64,000 nt of DNA from an uncultured Bacteroidales bacterium (lineage in GTDB: Bacteria > Bacteroidota > Bacteroidia > Bacteroidales > Bacteroidaceae): contig CADAVI010000001.1 of assembly GCA_902791295.1 (NCBI GenBank), positions 1 through 64,000 on the forward strand, written 5' to 3'. A program made the position numbers and the translations under genes. The notes beneath the pieces are model-generated. The model saw nothing but the letters and a program-made list of their open reading frames with translations, was not told where the DNA came from and made no database searches. Positions 8,177 through 16,048 of the stretch are shown here, in pieces; the stretch's first letter is position 1, and each line of letters starts with the position of its first letter.

Positions 8177-9682
8177 TCAATTCCGTCCCTCATGGGATTC
8201 AATTGCGGGGATTTCGTCGATGTCCGTAAGTTGAGGAAGGGGGTTTTTATCACTTTGTTTAGCGCCTAACTTCATCAACTTGCCGCAGGTGGTAAGAATG
8301 CTCTGGCCGGTTGGGGACAATTTGCGGGCACCGTCCTCGTATGCTTGTGTGGCCCGTGTGAGTGTCTGGCCGAGTGCCTCGTACTTCTTCATGAACTGAC
8401 CCACACGGTCCAGCATCTCGTTGGCTAATGCATAAACTTTTTCATGGTTTTGTGCCTGGGCAATCTGCGTCCACGTTAAATTAATGATGCGGAGTGCGGC
8501 GAAGAGGGTTTGCTCGTCAGCGATAAAGACATTCTGCGCCATCGCGTTTCTCCATAAATCGGGTTGGGCGTGAAGTGCTGTCCAGAGTGCGGCAGAGTGG
8601 GGGACAAACATGATGACATAATCCATACGCGCTTTCGGAGGCTGGATGTAGGCGGAGTAGTCCTTGGCCGATAGGCCGCGCACGTGATTCTTCAAGCTTT
8701 CGATGTGCATCTTCAGGAAACGCTGGCGGTCTGCTTCATTTGTTGCGTTGGCGTAATCGATGAAGGCTGAGAGTGACACCTTCGAGTCGATAATGACCTC
8801 GCGACGCTGGTCAAGGTGCAGGATGATGTCGGGACGCATGGTGGTGCCGCCTGGAGCGTGGACGATGTTGCCTGATGCATCGCGGATGTAGGGCTGCGTG
8901 TCGTAGTGGATGCCTCGCTTGAGCCCTTGGCTCTCCAGGAGTTCGTCGAGAATCGTCTCGCCCCAGTCGCCCTGCACGCGGTTGCCGATGCGGAAGGTGC
9001 GGTTCAGCTCGTCAGCGCTCTTCTGCGCAGCTTCGCTTTGGCGCATCATCTGCTCGATGTTTGCCTTCATCTCGCTGCTCATCGCTGTTTGCTTCTGGGT
9101 GCTCTCGCTCATGGCGTGCGTCATTCGGTCTGCGTTCTCCGTCATCGCCTGTTTCATCTTGTCGATGGTTTCGCGCAGTGGGTTCACGATTTGCCCTAGT
9201 CCTGTTTGGCTCGATTCAGCAAATTCCTTTTGCCGCTGCTTCAGCATCTCGTCGGTGGCCAGTTTCATCTGCGCTTCCACCTTGGCGATGCTCACGTCAA
9301 AGTGCTGTTGCTGGCTCTGCAGCATTTGCTGATAGTTGTTCTCTTTTTCTTGCAGGGCCTTCTGGTGTGTCTCCTCCAGGGTGGCGAGTGCGTCGGCATG
9401 TGCCTTCTCCTTGGCCAACATGGCTTGTTGGTGTGCTTCATCTTTAGCTTGTAACGCTTTCTGATGTGCTTCCTCCTTAGCTTGCATGGCCTGCTGGTGC
9501 GCCTCTTCCTTTGCTTGCATCAACGCTTCAGCCTGTTCCGCCTGGCTCTTGCATTGCGCCTCAAGCAAAGCGATGCGAGCCGTCAGCTCGTGGCGGCGGT
9601 TCTGCGTGTACAGCATCGTGCCGAGTGCGCCGAGTGCGCCTCCGCCTATGAGCGGTAGCATTACGAGAATGGTTGTGTCCAT
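8177..9682 (-). CDS. rmuC: DNA recombination protein RmuC family
   Basis: 501 residues. An N-terminal membrane segment (5-25) leads to a long coiled coil (30-230) and then the RmuC domain (about 235-440), a PD-(D/E)XK nuclease-like fold thought to limit DNA inversions or rearrangements. Visible core residues are GDWGE (238-242), RPDIIL (283-288) and the acidic-lysine motif VIIDSKVS (Asp299, Lys301). The coiled coil contains six 11-residue repeats (about 54-119), best seen as AMQAKEEAHQK / ALQAKDEAHQQ. It appears monocistronic, and a clear stem terminator follows. No upstream Bacteroidetes promoter was found by eye. Confidence 0.92.
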   Translation of the reverse strand: MDTTILVMLPLIGGGALGALGTMLYTQNRRHELTARIALLEAQCKSQAEQAEALMQAKEEAHQQAMQAKEEAHQKALQAKDEAHQQAMLAKEKAHADALATLEETHQKALQEKENNYQQMLQSQQQHFDVSIAKVEAQMKLATDEMLKQRQKEFAESSQTGLGQIVNPLRETIDKMKQAMTENADRMTHAMSESTQKQTAMSSEMKANIEQMMRQSEAAQKSADELNRTFRIGNRVQGDWGETILDELLESQGLKRGIHYDTQPYIRDASGNIVHAPGGTTMRPDIILHLDQRREVIIDSKVSLSAFIDYANATNEADRQRFLKMHIESLKNHVRGLSAKDYSAYIQPPKARMDYVIMFVPHSAALWTALHAQPDLWRNAMAQNVFIADEQTLFAALRIINLTWTQIAQAQNHEKVYALANEMLDRVGQFMKKYEALGQTLTRATQAYEDGARKLSPTGQSILTTCGKLMKLGAKQSDKNPLPQLTDIDEIPAIESHEGRN

Positions 9683-10036
9683 AAGTTTATCTTGTTAGAA
9701 CATTGGTTATGTTAAGTTCGTTGTATGTAGGTTCCCTATTCAGGGATGCTCTCTCTGTTGTTTGGGGCATGATGGTGCGGTGGCTGGATGCATCTGGATA
9801 AGGCTGGGTAGAGCAGCCTGCGCAGGTGGGGGGATGCTTAGTGGTTTAGTATTTAAATGCTGTGGGCCTTTGCGCCTTGAGGGGATTCTATCTGCATTTC
9901 ATTGAGATGTATGCGAGTTCCCCTTTTGTTGCATTCCTGCTGTTCGCGTGGTGCTGTTGTGTGTGTCACGTCATATATTGGCAGCGGAGCATATTTGGTG
10001 CATTTGTTGCGTAGTGGACCTATTGTCCGATGCGTT

Positions 10037-10134
10037 GTGCTTTCAATTGCTCATGCGCTGTGGTTCAACTGTCAGTGCATCGTGGCTCAATTGTCAGGTA
10101 CGTTGTGGTTTCAACTGTCGGTGCATCGTGGCTG
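10037..10134. repeat. Degenerate tandem repeat, 22-23 base unit, four copies
   Basis: Units start at 10037, 10060, 10082 and 10105, each beginning GTGSYTTCAA or GTGGTTCAAC and followed by TGTCRGTGCATC-like sequence. A fifth partial unit starts at 10128. No coding frame runs through it with family character. Confidence 0.65.
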
Positions 10135-10161
10135 ATATATTCTGTGTGCGGCATCTTATAT

Positions 10162-10203
10162 ATATTATATATGTACGCGCGTGCACACGTGAATATATAA
10201 TAT
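10162..10203. repeat. AT-rich inverted repeat
   Basis: A perfect 11-base inverted repeat (ATATTATATAT at 10162-10172, ATATATAATAT at 10193-10203) with a 20-base loop of alternating GC and CG. It lies 34 bases beyond the stop of the leftward exchanger gene, so it may help end that transcript, but no strong T-run follows. Confidence 0.5.
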
Positions 10204-10236
10204 GTGTGGCGTGTGCGTGTGGGACGCGGATGTGCT

Positions 10237-11385
10237 TTAGATGTATAGAGTGCGTGCGATGTAGAGGATGTAGACCAGAAGGAGGATGGCGCCTTCCCAG
10301 CGCTCGAGCAGGTGTTTGGTGCGCAGGAAGAAGAGGAGCATCAGTCCGAGGCAGAGCATGGTGAAGTAGTCGAAGATGAAGGGTGACCATGCGTCCTGTA
10401 TGGGTGTGATGGCGGATGCGACGCCGACGACACACAGGATGTTGAATGACACGGAGCCTACAATGTTGCCTACGGCCATGTCGGTCTGTCCTTTGCGGGC
10501 GGCGATGACGGAGGCGAAGAGTTCGGGCAGCGAGGTGCCTACAGCCACGATGGTGAGTCCGATGATGCGTTCCATTTCTTTGGGCTTGACTCCGAAGTAG
10601 TCGCCCAGGAGCATGGCGATGCTGGTGCTGCCGTCTATCAGGAGGTCGGCGCCTTTCACCATGGCAACGAGCGAGATGGCGACAAGCAGCAGGGCCTTCC
10701 ATAATGCCATTGGCGCTGCTTCCTCTGTGGTTTCTTGGGGTGAGCCTGCTGTTGCTGCGCTGGGCTGAGCGGCTTGCAAGGAGGTGTTGGTTGGTGTGTC
10801 GCCCTTTGCTGAGTTGCCGCTATTAGTTGCGTTTTCTGCTGGTATGGATTGGGTTGTGGATCCGCTTGCGATGAACTGTGCTGTGCCGTTGGCGGTGGCG
10901 GCGGTGATGCGTGCCAGTGCTGCGGCTTTGGCGGCTCGGCGTGAGTTGCGCACTTCCCAGATGACGAAGACGATGAGGGTGAGTGTCATGGCGATGCCTT
11001 GTGGACGGCTGATGACGCCGTTGGCGAAGGCGGCTGCGACGAAGATGACCATGCCGAGGAGCATGAAGGGCACGTCGACGCGCAGCATCATGCGTGTGGC
11101 GGGCAGTGGCCGAATTAGGGCTGTGGCGCCGAGGATGAGTGCGACGTTGGCGATGTTGGAGCCTGCCACGTTGCCGATGGCGAGTCCGGATGAGCCGACC
11201 CATGCGGCTTGTGAGCTGACGAGGAGTTCGGGTAGCGATGTGCCGAATCCGATGACGGTGAGTCCGATGACCATTGGGCTGAGCTTGGCGCGCTGGGCGA
11301 TGGCGACGGAGCCACTAATTAAGAAGTCGCCCCCCTTGACCAGGAGGGCGAATCCGATGAGAATGAATAATACGTCGAGTATCAT
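10237..11385 (-). CDS. Calcium/sodium antiporter, YrbG/CaCA family
   Basis: 382-residue inner-membrane cation exchanger with two inverted halves. The alpha-repeat signatures GFGTSLPEL (first half) and AVGTSLPELFASV (second half) are both present, each with the following GNxxGSNxxN or GNIVGSVSFNI element. About ten membrane segments can be seen. The cytoplasmic loop between the halves (roughly residues 155-235) is a Ser/Thr/Ala/Asn-rich low-complexity insertion longer than typical for YrbG. ATG 11385 is chosen; the longer frame begins with GTG at 11400. Its ion preference cannot be read from the sequence. Confidence 0.9.
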   Translation of the reverse strand: MILDVLFILIGFALLVKGGDFLISGSVAIAQRAKLSPMVIGLTVIGFGTSLPELLVSSQAAWVGSSGLAIGNVAGSNIANVALILGATALIRPLPATRMMLRVDVPFMLLGMVIFVAAAFANGVISRPQGIAMTLTLIVFVIWEVRNSRRAAKAAALARITAATANGTAQFIASGSTTQSIPAENATNSGNSAKGDTPTNTSLQAAQPSAATAGSPQETTEEAAPMALWKALLLVAISLVAMVKGADLLIDGSTSIAMLLGDYFGVKPKEMERIIGLTIVAVGTSLPELFASVIAARKGQTDMAVGNIVGSVSFNILCVVGVASAITPIQDAWSPFIFDYFTMLCLGLMLLFFLRTKHLLERWEGAILLLVYILYIARTLYI

Positions 11386-11474
11386 GTATGTTATTGTCAC
11401 TCAAGCACAAACCGCCTGACATGGCGTACCGTGAGCGGCAGCACAATCGTCAAGCGGTCTGTGGTCAGTAATTA

Positions 11475-14102
11475 TTATTTAGCTTTTTCGCTGAATGAGA
11501 TGATAGTTGCTGCATTGCCAGAGATGCGGTTGTCTTGCATACCTACTCTGCCAGTGTTAGCGTCAACTATACCGAAGTTCCAAACACCGGTGTACTTGTA
11601 CACGCTGATGCGTCCATTCTCATCAATCTTGAAGTAGGCGCTCTGTGAACCGATTGGAATTGCGGCGCTTGCCTCGATGGCTTTGCTGCTGGCATCGTTG
11701 CTGATGGTGATGACCTTCTTGTTAGCAGCGTTGCAGAGCCAGAAGTAACCGTCATAAACTGGATTGCCCTTAGAGTTGATAGGCTGGATGATGTACCAGT
11801 TCTGAGAGTCGTCCCATTCGTTGCTCTGCACCATGTAGAGATTGTTATCATCGCTCAGCTTCAGGCCGAAGTATTGACCTGCGATGTTGGTGTAGAGGTG
11901 TTCCTTCTTAGGAATCATGATGGTGTAGACAACAGTTGCAGGCTTATAGATGTGGTCGCCAGAGAATTCAACAGTTACCTTAGCAGTAGCAGGCTTCTCG
12001 CCGTGTGCCTCGACGTACAGCTCGTTGTTGTTCCAGATCTGTACCTTAGAGCCAGTGTCGGCTGCATCGATGGTAGCAGTGAATGTGCCAGGACCTGTGT
12101 AGTCCTCGCCGTTCACTTGGAGCTTCATCCAGAGGTTCTGTCCTGAAGGCACGAGGAACTTCTGGTTGCCGGTGACGGTGATTTCAGTGCTTGCCCAGTT
12201 GATGGATGGCACGCCGCCGATGGTTGCTGCGTTGAGCACGTCGTCTGGATCGGGTTCTGTGAGCCACTTGAACTCCTCGACGGTGTCGCCGTTAGGATAC
12301 TTGTACCAGTCGGGGTTGCTGGTGTGGTCGTTCACCCATCCTGCGAAGAGTGGGTATGAGCCTGTGCCGTCGGGCTTGGCGAGTGTCTTGAACTCGTTGG
12401 ACCATGCCCAGATGTAGCTGTAGTCGTCGAGGTTGTAGATGTATGGGATGCAAACCATCTGAGGGGTCACGCCCTGGTCGGGTGCTGCCACGATGGATGC
12501 GTTGCCGAATTCGCTGGTGTTGACGCTGATGGTCTTAGGCATTGCGGGTGCGTATTTCTTGAGCACGCGAACGGTGAATCCGCCCATGTTGTACTCGGCA
12601 TACTGCTTGGTGAGGTCGAATGCGTCGCTGCTGTAGTGTGCCATGCTCCACTTCTCGTCCACGTTGATGGTGACGGTTTCGCCCGGTGTGCCGCGTAGGC
12701 CATACACATTGATTGGGCTGTACTTTCCGCTCTGTGCTGGCTCTGCGCCCATGAGCTGGTGCACTTCGCCGACGCACTGTTCCACGGAGTTAGGCTCCAA
12801 TGGGTTTTCGTAGAAGATGTAGGAAGCGAGTGTACCGCCGGCTGCCAGTGGTGTGATGTTGGCAGTGGTCTCGCCGCTGATGTGTGACACCTTGAAGACT
12901 ACATCGTTGAAGTCCCAGTCGAATGTGCCGCCGAGGTCCTCGCAGGCGAGAATCCAGGTTGCAGCTGTTGGGTCTTCCTCGATGACGGTTGGCATGTTGC
13001 CCAAGAACTTGAACACCACGTCGTTCAGGTCGAAGTCGCCATCGTACCAGTCTTCGAAGCAGAGGTACTTGCTGCCGTCGATTACGACAGATGCGGCATA
13101 GCAGGCCTTCTCGTTCTTGTGGTCTTCGAAGCGATTGTAGTATCCGTTCTTTGCGGCGTCTGAGTAGAAGACGTTTCCTTCACTGGTATTTTTCAGATAG
13201 AAGCCGAATACGGTTCCTGCAGGGATGTCGATGACGATTTCCTTAGAGCGCTGCATGATGGGGGCAGGAGTCCTGTCGTATGCGTAGGTAGAGGCGTTGT
13301 CCTGCTTCTCCACGTTTTCAGGCGCCTTGCCTGTCTCGGGGGCGTAGATGTTCTGCAGCTCGTCGCCCTCCTTGATGGTGTATACGTCCACCTCGTGGTA
13401 GCCAAGCTCGTCCATGTAGTAGATGCCGATCTGGTCCACAGAGCTGGTCTGCCAGTACACTGGGTGGAAGCTGAAGCGTCCGTTAGAGACGTATTTGAAG
13501 TTCTTCGTAGCGCGAGGCAGGTTGGTCTCGTCGTATGTCTTCTTGCTGTTGAGCTCAGGCAGCACTTTTGCGTAGGCTTGTGCGTCGCTCTTGGTGAAGT
13601 TCACGTAGTTGCTGGTGCTCACGTTGATGTTGGTGGCCATGCCGTTCTGGTCGTTCAGGCTGGTGCCAGCGTTGGTGGTACGTGTCTTGGCTTTGGCTCC
13701 GCTGAAAGAGACGGTTTTGCCCACTTTCGTGTAGATGCCGGTGGCGCCGTCGCTCACGAGCAGGTCGGTGGTGCCTTCAAGCACATCGAACGCGAGCTCC
13801 TCTGTGGAGGTCACATTGGCATACTGGCCCACGATGCTATAAGTACCGTTCACTAGGGCGAAGATGGTGATTGTGGATGGTTTTGCCACAGACACAGTCA
13901 CAGTGGCGCGTTCAGCGAGGTTCCAGTCCTGCTGAGGGTCAATTTTTCCGAAGGTCTCGGCGAATTTTCCTGAATAGGAAAGTTGAGTCTCGTCGAACCC
14001 ATTGTCATAGTCGTTACAGCTAACGACGGCTCCAGCAATTGCCAGCACAGGCATCGCTGCAGCAAAAAAGTTCTTTAACTTCATTTTGGATATTGTTTTC
14101 AT
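11475..14102 (-). CDS. Large LruC/DUF4842-like surface lipoprotein
   Basis: 875 residues. A lipoprotein signal ends at Cys29 (GAVVSC), followed by the short element FAETFGKIDPQQDWNL also seen in the lipoprotein at 38313. Two acidic, possibly calcium-binding motifs sit near the middle: FEDWYDGDFDLNDVVF (about 349-364) and CEDLGGTFDWDFNDVVF (about 387-403). They are typical of LruC/DUF4842-type proteins. The C-terminal ~130 residues (from HLYTNIAGQYFGLKLSD) look like a ricin-type beta-trefoil or similar carbohydrate-binding fold; this last call is weak. The product is probably on the outer-membrane surface, with unknown function. ATG 14102 is chosen; ATG 14084 is also possible. Confidence 0.75.
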   Translation of the reverse strand: MKTISKMKLKNFFAAAMPVLAIAGAVVSCNDYDNGFDETQLSYSGKFAETFGKIDPQQDWNLAERATVTVSVAKPSTITIFALVNGTYSIVGQYANVTSTEELAFDVLEGTTDLLVSDGATGIYTKVGKTVSFSGAKAKTRTTNAGTSLNDQNGMATNINVSTSNYVNFTKSDAQAYAKVLPELNSKKTYDETNLPRATKNFKYVSNGRFSFHPVYWQTSSVDQIGIYYMDELGYHEVDVYTIKEGDELQNIYAPETGKAPENVEKQDNASTYAYDRTPAPIMQRSKEIVIDIPAGTVFGFYLKNTSEGNVFYSDAAKNGYYNRFEDHKNEKACYAASVVIDGSKYLCFEDWYDGDFDLNDVVFKFLGNMPTVIEEDPTAATWILACEDLGGTFDWDFNDVVFKVSHISGETTANITPLAAGGTLASYIFYENPLEPNSVEQCVGEVHQLMGAEPAQSGKYSPINVYGLRGTPGETVTINVDEKWSMAHYSSDAFDLTKQYAEYNMGGFTVRVLKKYAPAMPKTISVNTSEFGNASIVAAPDQGVTPQMVCIPYIYNLDDYSYIWAWSNEFKTLAKPDGTGSYPLFAGWVNDHTSNPDWYKYPNGDTVEEFKWLTEPDPDDVLNAATIGGVPSINWASTEITVTGNQKFLVPSGQNLWMKLQVNGEDYTGPGTFTATIDAADTGSKVQIWNNNELYVEAHGEKPATAKVTVEFSGDHIYKPATVVYTIMIPKKEHLYTNIAGQYFGLKLSDDNNLYMVQSNEWDDSQNWYIIQPINSKGNPVYDGYFWLCNAANKKVITISNDASSKAIEASAAIPIGSQSAYFKIDENGRISVYKYTGVWNFGIVDANTGRVGMQDNRISGNAATIISFSEKAK

Positions 14103-14218
14103 TCTGTTGTTCTTACCCTTTTGCCCTTTCGGGGAATGAATACATAAAAACATCCAACACTTCATAAAATATCTAATATTGTACGCGCATAGCGTCGCGT
14201 ACTTATAAAAGAATGGTG

Positions 14219-14226
14219 CAAAGATA
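14219..14226 (-). promoter_or_regulatory. -7 element for the LruC-like lipoprotein
   Basis: Leftward TATCTTTG at 14219-14226 predicts a start near 14212 and a leader of about 110 bases. The leader holds a 7-pair hairpin (GTACGCG at 14181-14187 with CGCGTAC at 14196-14202). No -33 TTTG was found at the usual distance. Confidence 0.5.
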
Positions 14227-14423
14227 TGGTCTTTTGTTTAAAAAAACGTAAAAAAAAGGTAGAAAAAGATGTTTTTTGTGTCATTTTTTGCATTTGTGGC
14301 GTAAAAGCGGGGGTCTGGAGAGCAACGTTGCCGTGCTGGGCGTTGGCGAGGCATGCCTTGTGGGCTGCTTCGCCGCCGCCTGCCGCTCCGTGGGGGCTGA
14401 CCAACCCGCTGTGCCACCGTCAT

Positions 14424-14687
14424 TTAGGGTTCGCCCAGATACTGGAAGATGAGGGCCACCTGCTTGGGCGAGAAAATGCGGTTATACTTCTTGTAGCCCG
14501 TCTCGTTAAGGGCCTTGAGCAGGGGCTCGCACTGCCCAATCCAGCGCATCAGGCGGTTCACGGCCGAATGGGGCGTGAGGTCGGCGCTGTAGAGCAAGGC
14601 CAGCTGCTGCTTGGTCATCGGGCAAATCTCGAGCTCGTCGTCGAGGCGTTCCAGTTCGTAGTTGTAACGTGCCATTGTTTGTGTCAT
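14424..14687 (-). CDS. DUF4248 family protein
   Basis: 87-residue small protein of a family common in Bacteroidales, often found near HU-like genes, VirE/primase genes and P5-like or amidase genes in element-like clusters. The family features are the segment CPMTKQQLALLYSADLTPHSAVNRLMRWI and the ending RIFSPKQVALIFQYLGEP, which suggest a small winged or helical DNA-associated fold. Its function is unknown. Here it stands alone, but its predicted promoter faces that of an S24 repressor and the two transcripts would overlap at their 5' ends, so the repressor may control it. The leader is long (about 300 bases). An in-frame ATG at 14675 is an alternative start. Confidence 0.8.
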   Translation of the reverse strand: MTQTMARYNYELERLDDELEICPMTKQQLALLYSADLTPHSAVNRLMRWIGQCEPLLKALNETGYKKYNRIFSPKQVALIFQYLGEP

Positions 14688-14918
14688 TTTTTAGGTTGAT
14701 GGTTTTACTTTTGTTTAATTCTCTCTCATTGTGCGGGTTGCAGAGCAGAGGCGTTGTCTGCCGCGTTCCTCCTCCCGCTGCAGCCGTGCCGGGGCGGATG
14801 CTTGCGCTGGTCTCTTCCTTGCCCTCAGCGCCTGCACGTGCCTCCTGCTGCCGGCTTCTCCACTCTTCTGCCCTGCCCTTCGCCCGCGCCTGCAAGCGCT
14901 AACTATTTCGTTTGCAAC

Positions 14919-15023
14919 AAAAAGTTTCACTTTTTCTTGGCAGTTTCGGGGTATATGGCTACCTTTGTGGGCGAAAAGTTTCAAATGCAACGCAAAGGTA
15001 CGGACTTCCGGTGAACCGTGCAA
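14919..15023. promoter_or_regulatory. Overlapping face-to-face promoters with candidate operators
   Basis: Rightward: TTG 14937-14939, 20 bases, TACCTTTG 14960-14967, start near 14974, driving the S24 repressor. Leftward: TTG at 15021-15023, 20 bases, TACCTTTG at 14993-15000, start near 14986, driving the DUF4248 gene. The transcripts would overlap by about 12 bases and each polymerase would cross the other promoter. A 17-base perfect palindrome AAAAAGTTTCACTTTTT (14919-14935) abuts the rightward -33. Its decamer AAAAGTTTCA (14920-14929) recurs at 14974-14983, exactly at the start sites. Confidence 0.7.
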
Positions 15024-15103
15024 GCGTTCAGCCGAAAAAAACAAGACAAAAATTTGGTCCATTGCCTGAAAGTAGGCGTATGGGCTTCAAAACCAGAGAG
15101 ACA

Positions 15104-15790
15104 ATGACAGACAAAGAAAAACTGACCGCGCTGATGGAGCAGTTCTCGGGTGGCAACCAGCAGCGTTTCGCGGAGCTCATCGGAGTGCCGCGCAGCAACA
15201 TTGCCACCTGGATGCACCGCGACCGCATCACGGCCAACGGGCGCGAGGCCATCCTTGACACCTTCCCCTCGGTGAGCGCCGAGTGGCTGCTCGAAGGCAG
15301 CGAGCGCCGTCCCGAGTCTGCGTCCCACACGGGTGCAGGGTCCGAGATGCTCCTCTCCTCGCCCAAGACCATCCACTTCTCGCGCACCGACCTCATTCCC
15401 CTCTTCGACGAGTGCCGCGCCTCGTGCGGCATCGTGGAGCAGTTTGAGCATCCCGAGCTGGTGGCCGACCACATCCGCCTGCCCGGAGTGGAGGCCGTGG
15501 CAGCGCTGCAGGCGCAGGGCGAGTCGATGGTGCCCTCCATCCACGACGGCGACCTCTGCCTCGTGGGCGATGAAGTGCGCCTTGAGGACACCAACCAGCG
15601 CCACATCTACCTCATCGTCACCACCGATGGCCACTGCATGTTCAAGCGCATCTGCGACGAGGGCAAGGACTCGCCCGTCATCCTGGCCATCAGCGAGAAC
15701 CCCGAGTATGTGCCCCATGTGAAGTCGGTGCCCAAGGCCTCCATCCTGCGCCTCTATCCGCTCACGTATGTGGTACATAAGTTCGCGTGA
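15104..15790 (+). CDS. LexA/CI-type repressor, HTH plus S24 peptidase
   Basis: 228 residues: an N-terminal helix-turn-helix (about 15-45, NQQRFAELIGVPRSNIATWMH) and a C-terminal S24 self-cleavage domain. The Ser-Lys dyad is present (Ser141 in QGESMVPSIHDGD, Lys181 in CMFKRICDE), and a Cys108-Gly109 bond 33 residues before the serine is a credible self-cleavage site, like the Cys-Gly of UmuD. Such proteins are SOS-sensitive or prophage-type repressors that inactivate themselves on RecA filaments. ATG 15104 is chosen because the domain begins there; ATG 15080 is possible. It is divergent from DUF4248 with overlapping promoters and likely represses itself. No umuC or phage structural gene is adjacent. 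Confidence 0.88.
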   Translation: MTDKEKLTALMEQFSGGNQQRFAELIGVPRSNIATWMHRDRITANGREAILDTFPSVSAEWLLEGSERRPESASHTGAGSEMLLSSPKTIHFSRTDLIPLFDECRASCGIVEQFEHPELVADHIRLPGVEAVAALQAQGESMVPSIHDGDLCLVGDEVRLEDTNQRHIYLIVTTDGHCMFKRICDEGKDSPVILAISENPEYVPHVKSVPKASILRLYPLTYVVHKFA

Positions 15791-15896
15791 GGGAAGCAAG
15801 CCCCTCGCTCCCTCTTGAACTGGTTCTTCCCCCTCCCCGCCCCTTTCAAGGAACAGGAGGGCGTGTCGCAACATCGCCGGTTCAACACCTCAAAAA

Positions 15897-15966
15897 TCGA
15901 TGTGCCCCACATCGGTTACTCAAAATGCCCCGCACCGTTCAATCGGTGTGGGGCATTCTGTCTTTG
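15897..15966. repeat. Dispersed repeat, family 2, copy 1 (bidirectional terminator)
   Basis: A hairpin (ATGCCCCGCACCG at 15925-15937, CGGTGTGGGGCAT at 15944-15956) is preceded by a half-copy GATGTGCCCCACATCGG. Rightward it is followed by TCTGTCTTT, leftward by TTTTG. It lies between the convergent S24 repressor and DUF6055 genes; the other two copies (36149, 46853) also lie between convergent genes. Confidence 0.75.
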
Positions 15967-16048
15967 AGGTTGCGGAGGTGTCTATCTCGGCACGCGCTCC
16001 TGGCGGTGCATCAAGGTGCTTCCCAGATGCTTCCGCAACGCATTTCTT

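Larger units (their letters stand above)
9683..10236. other. Gene-free stretch with repeats
   Basis: 554 bases between rmuC and the exchanger gene with no supported gene. It is rich in G and T on the + strand and contains a degenerate tandem array (10037-10134) and an AT-rich palindrome (10162-10203), listed separately. Confidence 0.5.

Noticed and set aside
14506..15062. 115- and 129-codon leftward frames over the DUF4248 leader and the face-to-face promoters
   Set aside because: Low-complexity Arg/Ala composition; they cross promoters and end inside the DUF4248 gene in another frame.
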